Of a DNA stretch of 64,000 nucleotides, positions 56,783 to 64,000 are shown piece after piece. The DNA is taken from assembly GCA_039545355.1 (NCBI GenBank), contig BCJJ01000015.1, positions 248,001-312,000 of the forward strand, in the 5' to 3' direction. Every line of letters starts with the position of its first letter. The first letter of the stretch is position 1. The notes under the pieces are model-generated. The model searched no databases and was not told the origin of the DNA. It saw nothing but the letters and a program-made list of their open reading frames with translations. This DNA comes from Trichosporon coremiiforme. Lineage: Eukaryota > Basidiomycota > Tremellomycetes > Trichosporonales > Trichosporonaceae. A program made the position numbers and the translations under genes.

Positions 56783-57788
56783 TCAAGCCTTCTCCTCCTT
56801 GATCTCCTCCTTGACCTCAGGCTTGGCCTCAGTCTTGACCTGCTCCTCCTTCACGGCTACCTCCGGCTCGAAGGTGCCGTTCTCCACCAACTCAATTTGG
56901 TGGTCAATTTCACGGAGAACGTCGTTCAGCTCCTTCTCATCGGGCTCGAACTGGAGACCGTCCACGATCGCCTGGCGGGCCTCCTCCAGCCGGCCCATTC
57001 CTGCGAGGGCTCGAGCTCGCCTGAAAAAAGTCAGCAGGCTGTCAGGTTCTGAAATCTCACCTGAAGTGGCCCTTGGTCCATGGACGCTTCAGGGCGATGA
57101 CAGCATCGGCATCAGCCAGCGCGTTGGTGCTGGTGGTCAGTCAACAGAATCACTTGCAGCACTAACAAGGCACCTGCAGCGGCGAAGCCGGCAGACCGGT
57201 TGCAGAGGGCGATGGCAGTCTCGTCACGCGAAATAGCCGCAAGCTCCCAAGGGGGTCTTGAGAGCGCCATGTCGGCTGATCGGGAGTAGTTCTGGATAGC
57301 TCCGGGAATGTTTCCCTGCTTGAAAGCGTTCTGTTGGTCAGTTCCACGTTTCAGTCAGGCGTACATGCGCGCTGTCAATCAATACTTACGTTTCCAGCCT
57401 CCTTGGCCTGCTTGATAGCCTCCGCACGCTGAGGGGGCGGCTGGACCTGCGGAGGCGGAGGGATTGCCTCAGGAGGAGCAGATCGCATGAACTGGTGCAT
57501 GTAGTTCAGAGGCGTGAAGTTGACAGCACAGGTTTCGCAGACGGGCGCCTTGTGCTCGGCGCATACAACCATCTGCTGAGTCTGAGGGGGCTGGCTGCCG
57601 GGAAGCGGGACGTCAACGAGCGTGAAAGGCACGTTGCGAGTCGGCAGGGAGTCGAGAAGTAGTTGCATCCTCTCGTCGATCTGAATGTTCATCGGAGGAG
57701 GGCCACCGCCGCCAGGGGGTCCGCCCATGCCAGTGGTTTGCGGTCCATGGTCGTGGTCGCAGCAGCCGCCGCCGTGCGAGTGAGACAT
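56783..57788 (-). CDS. SEC72: Sec72-like TPR subunit of the post-translational ER translocon
   Basis: Exons 57390-57788, 57167-57330, 57061-57129 and 56783-57020 give 289 aa. The N-terminus is His/Gly/Pro-rich (HGGGCCDHDHG), then a Cys motif (VCAEHKAPVCETCAVNFTPL) seen in filamentous and basidiomycete Sec72. The TPR region runs ~120-250: KEAGN, FKQGNIPGAIQNYS, ALADADAVIALKRPWTKGHF, GRLEEARQAIVDGLQFEPDE. The tail is Glu/Lys/Val-rich. Sec72 is a cytosol-facing peripheral subunit of the Sec62-Sec63 complex and can bind Hsp70 tails. Exon 2 uses a GTTAGT donor, which is the only frame-preserving choice I found. Confidence 0.78.
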
Positions 57789-58187
57789 GTCGAGGGAGGC
57801 TTAATGGGAGTTGGCCACCGTGCAGTGATGCGAAGTTCGGACAGTCGTGTGTGCGAGAGTACTCCCGATGAGTCGAGGCGTCACGGAAGGCCAACGAGTT
57901 GTAGGTGTTCTTGGTCAGCTGGTGATGATCGAAGCACAAAAAGTCGTGACCAGACTCGGTGTCTCGTCGGTGGATGGACGCTGCCGCTGACGCGACACGC
58001 TTGATCAAGGTTTAAATGGGCGGCATGCTTAAGATCACTGCCGCTTGTGGCAACTGCTCCACTTTAATTGTGTAAACAAACAGGTGGAGTTCATCACGTC
58101 GTCCCTCTCGTCTCTCCATCTCTTGTTTACGCCATCCGCATCCCGCGCTTTCCTGTGCAGGGCCAACAGTCATCCATCCTGAGCAAC
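57789..58187. promoter_or_regulatory. Divergent promoter region (Sec72-like / membrane protein)
   Basis: 399 bp between divergent start codons. TTTAAA at 58011-58016 is 223 bp upstream of the Sec72-like ATG on the minus strand. The part near 58188 is C/T-rich, as expected for a plus-strand leader. Confidence 0.5.
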
Positions 58188-59577
58188 ATGTCGTAAGTTG
58201 ACAGCTCCGCTTTTTGTATGCTGGATTCAGTCACTGACGCGTCAGGCAATTCTCCGGCTCATTGTTATCGAAGAGGAAAGCTGACCTCGTCGAAATCGCC
58301 GAGGCCTTGGGGATCACTGAGACCGAGGCCACCATGCCTGAGCTCCGCGATAAGATCCAGAGCTCGCTCAATGACAATGCTGAGCAACTGAAGGACGACC
58401 CCCAGTTCTCTGGCCTGTACAAGGGCCGCGGTCGGTTCCAGTGCGTACGGTCGTTCTGTTCCCAAGGGGTTCAGGCGCTGCGAATCAAAGCATCCATCCC
58501 CAACTGACACCAAGAAGAACCTCGGAGTCTGACTCCCCTCAGCCCGAGGTCAAGACCCCCCGTCGTCCTCGCAAGTCGGTCAACAAGGCGGTCGCCAACT
58601 TGATGGACGCTGCGAACATCCCCCTCCCTGACAGCCCCATGTAAGTGCGCCCTTGGACCCTGGAATGCGCCAATCTGACTAGCTCAGTACCAAGGAGGTC
58701 ATCTCTGAGGATGGAAAGAGAGCTCTCGACGCCGCGAACAAGGCTCTCTCTGTCGTTGCCACCGACGCCGAGGAGGTCGCGGGTCGTCTCAAGCGCCTCT
58801 CCGGCCAGCTTGTCAAGGCCACCGAGAAGCAGCGCGGTGTTGCGGAGAAGTACATCCGTGAAGCTCGCGATGTAAGTGAGACCATGAACTTTGGCTGACA
58901 TTCGCTAGGTCTTCTCGCAGCCTCACGGCCTGCTTCTCGCGGCTCTGGCTCTTGAGGCCGCGTCCGTGTACAATCACGTTGCTCCTTTCGATCACCGCAC
59001 TGTGAGTTGACTCTCAGTTTTGGCGAGGCTAACTGGACAGGTGAACTTTCCTCCCTCGAGTGGGCACTCTGGCAGCTTCTCCTCGTTGATCAGCCACGCC
59101 TTCTTCTGGATGCCCAATCTCCAGTACACGTTCCGCATCCCCCGCTGGGACTCGTATCTCCCTAGCTCTGACCTCTGGCCCGCATTCGCGTGGTGGTAAG
59201 TTCTGAAAGTCGATTCAGCATGTTAAGCCATCAGGATTTTCGCGACTGTTCTTCCTCCCCTCGCGTTGTCGACTATCGTAAGCTTCGTTCCTCAGAAGGG
59301 CCAGCTCCGCCGTGGCACCCATAGCATTCGCTATCAAGGTACGGCAAACTTTGTCCGATGCCCAGATTAACATTCAGCTGCCCACCCCCCGGAGCCTACT
59401 GTGGACCCTCTCACTTTCGCGCTCTTCCGCACCGCCCTCCTCTTGGTCCCTCTCACGGGTGCCGCTCCTTCGTCGTTCAACGACGCCATGGAAGTGATTG
59501 GCAACGTGTACGCCCGTGCTCTTGGCGCCGGCCTCACCACTGCCCTCATCATTGCTGAGCGCCTGACCAACCACTAA
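58188..59577 (+). CDS. Conserved membrane protein of unknown function, SAP-like N-terminus
   Basis: Eight exons: 58188-58192, 58246-58440, 58515-58640, 58688-58871, 58909-59001, 59041-59195, 59235-59338, 59378-59577; 353 aa. Exon 1 carries only ATGTC. Residues ~10-50 resemble a SAP-type helix-turn-helix (LSKRKADLVEIAEALGI, then MPELRDKIQSSL). A basic Pro-rich linker and a helical KALSVVATDAEEVAGRLKRL segment follow. The C-terminal half has several hydrophobic segments (around LLLAALALEAASVYN, WPAFAWWIFATVLPPLALST, and ALGAGLTTALIIAERL). I do not recognise a named family. A nuclear-envelope or ER protein is possible by analogy with SAP/HeH-containing membrane proteins; that is speculation. Confidence 0.8.
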
Positions 59578-60978
59578 GTCTGGCAATAAGCGCAGCAGAT
59601 TTCGTTTCAACATCTACCCTCTCATTTTCCCTGCTCGTGCCCTAATTTCTGTCTGTTCGTGAAAAAACTGTCCGTAATAATTTTCTTGTTTTTGACTTGC
59701 TTGAGAGCTCGGGGAGACGCTCGCCGTCAACCCCTGGAGCATATTTCTTGGAAGGTTTGAACTCTTCGATTTCATATGTTGTGAAGTGCCTAGGACGCTG
59801 TTTGACGGTGCGACGAGGCACGTCAATGACATGTACGATACCCGGAGACAGCCCAATGACGCACATAGGCAGAAGCGACACAGAGGAAACGAACTCAGCT
59901 ACACAGCATGACTCTACTGGTGCCTCGTCTTGGAACACATGACGTTAGTGACGAGATTTCGGTTTGCTAAAGTTCGACAAAATCCAACCAGAGGATCTGA
60001 GATACGCGACGGATTTCCAGTATGGGCAATGAAGGGGAGCGCAGAATGGGAGAAAGAAGGACATCAGGAGTTGAGGGACACGACAACCTTCTTCCTCGGC
60101 CGACGATTCTGGTTGGTGTCGAACAGGACGGGGCGGATGACAACCACATCAGTGCAAGAAAAAAGTTCCAACCATCATTCAGAGAATATCCTAGTTCTTC
60201 CGGTAATGGCAGTCTCGACCTGGGAATGGAGAAGCAGTGTCATTCTTGGTCTAGCTCGAGTGAATGGGGATATGCATGGTGATCAATCAGCGAGTCGTGG
60301 GTGGGAGGAAGAAGAGTTGTGCTTTGGAGAAGGCTGTGGATTAGGAAAGGGACGGTGAGTTGAAGTGTGGGATTAGTTTGGCGTCTGATTACGAAACGGA
60401 CAGGGCCGGCGTGCCAGACGTGCCAGGCGTGCTTGAGGTGCGTCTGCCAGAAGGGTGGAATTGGTTCCGCGTAAGGGCTAACGGCCCGGATGATGGGACG
60501 GAGTGGTCAGGTGCACTGCTGGGCTGGACCTGGCTGGCTCGTTGTGTGGACAGTGGTTGGGGGGGTGGTGCAGCCTGCGCAGTGCAGGCCTCAGCTCGCG
60601 TGTCGTGTCCGGGAGCGCGTCCCTGCAACATTGCCCTCTGCGCACAGCGGTCAACGCGCCCATGTACAGTGCTCTACGAGATCTCCTGCATTGCTCTATC
60701 CACTGAGCTGTTCTCGATGATCCCGCATGCCCTTGCGGAGTTTATGCATGCAGTGTATGTTGGCCGCACGAGTGGGAGGGAAGTGCGATCGGGTGCACCG
60801 TCTCCATCTGGGAGCGTCGGCAGCGTCGACCGAGACCGAAGCAGCCTGGTGATGGTCGCCCTGGACGCCTACGCCTGTCACACGTCGCACCCTGCGGCCA
60901 GCCCTGGGTTGCTTGCCCTACGGCTCGTACGCATACGGCCTTGTCTCTGCATGGTTTGCATGGCTTGCTACATACTGG

Positions 60979-61010
60979 CGTACCAGCGTACCAGCGTACC
61001 AGCGTACCAG
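60979..61010. repeat. 8-bp tandem repeat, four copies
   Basis: Four perfect consecutive copies of cgtaccag, about 460 bp before the BTB-gene ATG. Confidence 0.9.
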
Positions 61011-61197
61011 CTAGCGCCTCCCGTCTCCGTACAGCCGTACTCCAGACACCCACTCTGCACCCTCACCCAACGCACCAACTCGATCCGTGTCCGTTACCGT
61101 CTTGCACCCTACCATACTGTTCTCCGATCCATTAACCATCTTCAACATTCGCATACCAAGTCTTCTGATCGACCATCACATCCCTCGACATCCATCT

Positions 61198-61221
61198 CAT
61201 TCGCATTCGCATTCGCATTCG
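61198..61221. repeat. CATTCG hexamer repeat, four copies
   Basis: Four perfect tandem copies of cattcg, then degenerate cattcattcccattcg, in the C/T-rich leader region of the BTB gene. Microsatellite-like. Confidence 0.9.
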
Positions 61222-61466
61222 CATTCATTCCCATTCGCGCAATCGCTATCGCCAACACGCCTCCTCCGAATCCTAGATCCCTTCCACCTTGACCACCCCA
61301 CACGCGCCTGTCCACCTCCGTTCCGTCCTCACCACCCCGCGCGCGCGCATCACCCCGACAGCAGCTCGACTCCCAGCCATCGACGACACGCTCTCCTCCT
61401 TCTCCCTCCGTCCTCCTTCGATGTCCTGCCGTCTCCGCCTCTAGTCCTGCGCCGAGCGGCAATGGC

Positions 61467-64000
61467 ATGATCGGCATGAACGGCATCTGGAACATCGACA
61501 GCGCCCTCGCGCTCAACCAGTTCCCAAGCGTCGAGGATCGCGTCGCCTTGTCCACGAATCAGTGGGCAGACGACCTCAGAGGCATCTACAACAATGCCCG
61601 CGATAGGTTCTCAGACGTCGCTTGGGAAACGGACACAGGCAAAAGGATATTTGCACATAAAGGTGCGTGTCTTCCGGCATAGCAATCTGCGATCGCGCCC
61701 GCGTTCAGACGACCATCCGCGTGCGCGCGCGAAAGAGCGAGTGCGGCAACCCCCACTCTGCTCGTCGGCCATACCTACCCAACGTAGGCATGAACGCGAG
61801 CAGGTGTGGACTGTGCGCGCCATCTTCTCTGCCTCCTTGGACGGAATGCTGACCCCATCACAGCTGTCGTCTACGTTCGAGCACCAAGTAAGCGCACCCG
61901 TTTTACGCGAGCTGACAATGCACAGAAGCATTCAAGGACCGATATTTCCTATTCCTCCAGAACAACCAAAACCGCGCAGGCAGGTCGCAGACGTCACTTG
62001 TCATTGCGCGGTCACCCTCACCGTCACCCTTCTCCACCACTTCCCCATTCGCGAACGGAACATCAGTACGCAACACACCTTCCCCCTCCTACCTCGCGGC
62101 AGCACGCAGCAGCAGCCTCTCCGTCGACACGATCGAAAGCGATGGGACTTTACGCGCCCCAACCCTTAACACAGGTGGCGATGGGATACTCAAGCTCGGT
62201 CAGGACGATCCCCCCGAGATGTTTAGGGCGCAGCTCGAATGGCTCTACACTGGCGAGGGGTTCGGAGACGTCGTCGAGTGGATCAGCGGAGACGGCGCTG
62301 CCGGTCCCGGCGGTGCTGGTAATCTCCGCGATTCATTAGGAAGAAGAGGTAACCTCGCAGAGCGAAGAGACAAGCTGGGTAACGACCTCACCTACATGTG
62401 GACCAGCAAGCTCTACTGCGATGTGCGGATACACCTCGAAGCTCCCGAGAGCGACGGATACGGGTCAGACACGTCGGGAGCCTCGGACGACTCTCTCGCC
62501 GAGACCGTGATCTTCACTGCCCACAGATTCATGCTCGTATCCCGATCACCTTACTTCGCGTCGGTCCTCCTCAATCCTTCCTCTTTCCGACCAGCAACCG
62601 CCGACGTTCACCTTCCTACCCCTCCCTTCACCCCAGCAGCCCTCCATTTCTGTCTTGGCTGGATCTACGCAGGCCACCTCGACTTCTCTAACCGCTCCTT
62701 CGATCTCTCTACCGCTCTTCAGATTCACCGTGCTGCGGCTTACCTCCAGCTGGACTCACTCGTCTCAGAAATAGAATCGCGGCTCGTCTACGACTTTTGC
62801 GATAACATGGACTGGGACCGGTGTCATTGCCGACGGTGTCTCAGCCGCGTTCCTCGCGTGTGGCATTTCACCTGCGCGCCTGACGTCGGCGCGCTCGATC
62901 TGCACAAGCGAGCACGCCGCTTCATGATCGCCGGGTGGACAGATGCTTGGGGAAGAGAAGTCGGATCAGCAGACAAGAAGGACAGAGACGACCTGGTGAG
63001 AGATCTCGCCAGAACGTTGGCGCCGGGGAGCGTCATTGCCGTGTTTCGAGGCGTGGCGCGACTACGCCGTCGCATGAGCCAAGCCATCCGCTCCAAAGGT
63101 CCCGACGCCGCAGGCTGGACGGATGCCGTCGGAGAGATGGTTGATCAGATCGAGAAGCGCGCCCGCGACCTCATCTCTACCCACTTTGTCGCCGTGTGCG
63201 AGAGCAAGGAGCTCTGGGACGCGCTGAACGGAGTCGGAATGAACGAAGACGCCCTTGACGCCGTGCTCGCCGAGATGGTCGAGATTGCGGGACGCCCAAC
63301 GACATCGGTGGAGGCGCCACGCATGTACCAGACTATCGTGTCGTCGCTTCTCCTCAAGGTCAATCCCGAGACCTTGCAGCCCATGCTCAGGACAGGGTCA
63401 CAAGCGCGACACAAGATAGAGCAGACGAAAGAGGGCGTTTTGTCACACATCCGACGGCGCTGGATGGGCATTAAGGACGCTGCGGGATTCGTCGGTTTGG
63501 AGCCCTGGTCGCTCAAGGAAATCAGCGACGAGTTGGATTTACCCATGGACGATCTCCTAGGGGTAGCGTTTCCACGCTCCAGTGCCGGCTTTCCTCGAAC
63601 AGCATCCACTGCTACTGGACTCGCAGACTCGAACAGCTCGGCAGGAGGGTCTCGTGCAGCGTCACGTGCAGACCGTCAATCTCGATCGTCCGTCGACCAG
63701 GCTTCTGAGATCTCGTCAGGCAGTCAGACGAGCCAGGGGCCGGGACATGCGAACCGAGCGTCCGTGTCGACCCTCCGAGGCGTCGAGACGCCAGAGCCAT
63801 CAGAACGCAATGGTCTCCGGAGACTTCGACTTTCCAGTTCAGCATCCAGCGCGTCTGTTACATCGTCGCGTGCAGCCTCAAGAGCAGCTGCCGCGTCACA
63901 GTCTAGTAGACAGACACCAACGTCGTCCGGCCCGACGCCGCGAAGCCCCACGGCAGCCTCGAAGACCCTCGTCATTTCCGTCGGATCCCGGAATCGTGTC
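61467..64000 (+). CDS. BTB/POZ domain protein (partial, runs off the window)
   Basis: Exons 61467-61662, 61864-61887 and 61926 to the window end give at least 765 aa, with the C-terminus missing. The start is the first ATG in a frame open further upstream. A split BTB-like region begins at about residue 45: RFSDVAWET, IFAHKAVVYVRAPKAFKDRY, a disordered insert, MFRAQLEWLYTGEGF, SKLYCDVRIHLE, VIFTAHRFMLVSRSPYFASV, ALHFCLGWIYAGHLDFS and ALQIHRAAAYLQLDSLVSEI. Thus two BTB-type folds appear, the first interrupted by ~85 Ser-rich residues. A helical middle and a long Ser/Arg/Ala-rich tail follow. BTB domains act as dimerisers or Cul3 adaptors; the partner here is unknown. The 24-nt exon 2 is supported by frame and motif continuity. 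Confidence 0.82.

Larger units (their letters stand above)
59578..61466. other. Intergenic with repeats; leader of the BTB gene
   Basis: About 1.9 kb. A minus-strand frame at 59642-59938 has natural-looking composition (VIGLSPGIVHVIDVP) and another short frame ends near 60065, but no splice sites join them and no family is recognised. Closer to the BTB gene are an 8-bp tandem (60979-61010), a CATTCG array (61198-61221) and a long C/T-rich stretch to 61460, consistent with a promoter and leader. Confidence 0.45.

Noticed and set aside
59642..59938. 98-codon minus-strand ORF after the membrane-protein gene
   Set aside because: Composition looks natural, but it overlaps the expected 3' UTR, has no splice partner and no recognised family. 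Kept only as a note in the intergenic entry.
1..64000. CRISPR arrays, prokaryotic operons, ribosome-binding sites
   Set aside because: The sequence is eukaryotic with spliceosomal introns. The repeats found are microsatellite-like and have no spacer structure.

Overview
The window is a GC-rich nuclear segment from a basidiomycete yeast-like fungus. Class Tremellomycetes is the best guess, and order Trichosporonales is plausible. The evidence is intron-dense genes with GT-AG introns mostly of 33-110 bp, a CTGAC or CTAAC branch site almost touching the 3' AG, strong G/C-ending codon bias, and recognisable fungal families (eIF3b, Sec72, Spc1, KTR mannosyltransferase, areA GATA-like domain protein, YDR124W-like DUF2841 protein). 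No rRNA, tRNA, CRISPR array or complete transposon was seen. Most genes had to be assembled by hand from exons.

Layout. At 3.1-4.2 kb there is one intronless gene with a predicted acylated N-terminus (-). At 6.8-8.1 kb lies a J-domain protein with a degenerate HPD motif (-). From 9.4 to 17.8 kb is a dense cluster: a UPF0047/YjbQ protein (-) divergent from a Ski8-like WD40 protein (+), an Aro8-type aminotransferase (-), and a large low-complexity coiled-coil protein (-). Spc1-like signal peptidase subunit (+) and a DUF1752/areA GATA-like protein (-) occupy 19.5-23.6 kb. A gene-poor block (23.6-29.6 kb) follows, then a DUF2841 protein (-, 29.6-31.2 kb), then a second gene-poor block (31.2-39.95 kb). 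From 39.95 to 59.6 kb genes are tightly packed: KTR/GT15 mannosyltransferase (+), a CPSF6-like RRM protein (-), a mitochondrial family III CoA-transferase (-), a TBC-Mtq2 fusion (-), a mitochondrial gamma-butyrobetaine/trimethyllysine dioxygenase (+), eIF3b (-), a TB2/DP1/HVA22 membrane protein (-), Sec72 (-) and an uncharacterised membrane protein (+). A BTB-domain gene (+) begins at 61.5 kb and runs off the window.

The gene set is mostly housekeeping: translation initiation and termination, RNA 3'-end processing and decay, ER translocation and signal cleavage, Golgi mannosylation, and amino-acid and carnitine metabolism. The most unusual items are one continuous reading frame joining a degenerate TBC Rab-GAP domain to an Mtq2/HemK2 methyltransferase, 13-14 nt micro-exons between 33-47 nt introns in two unrelated genes, a start codon that probably stands alone as an exon, and a J domain reading HPT. 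The two gene-poor blocks share a 10-bp CCTGCAG repeat family and contain isolated exon-like fragments that may be decayed or unrecognised genes.
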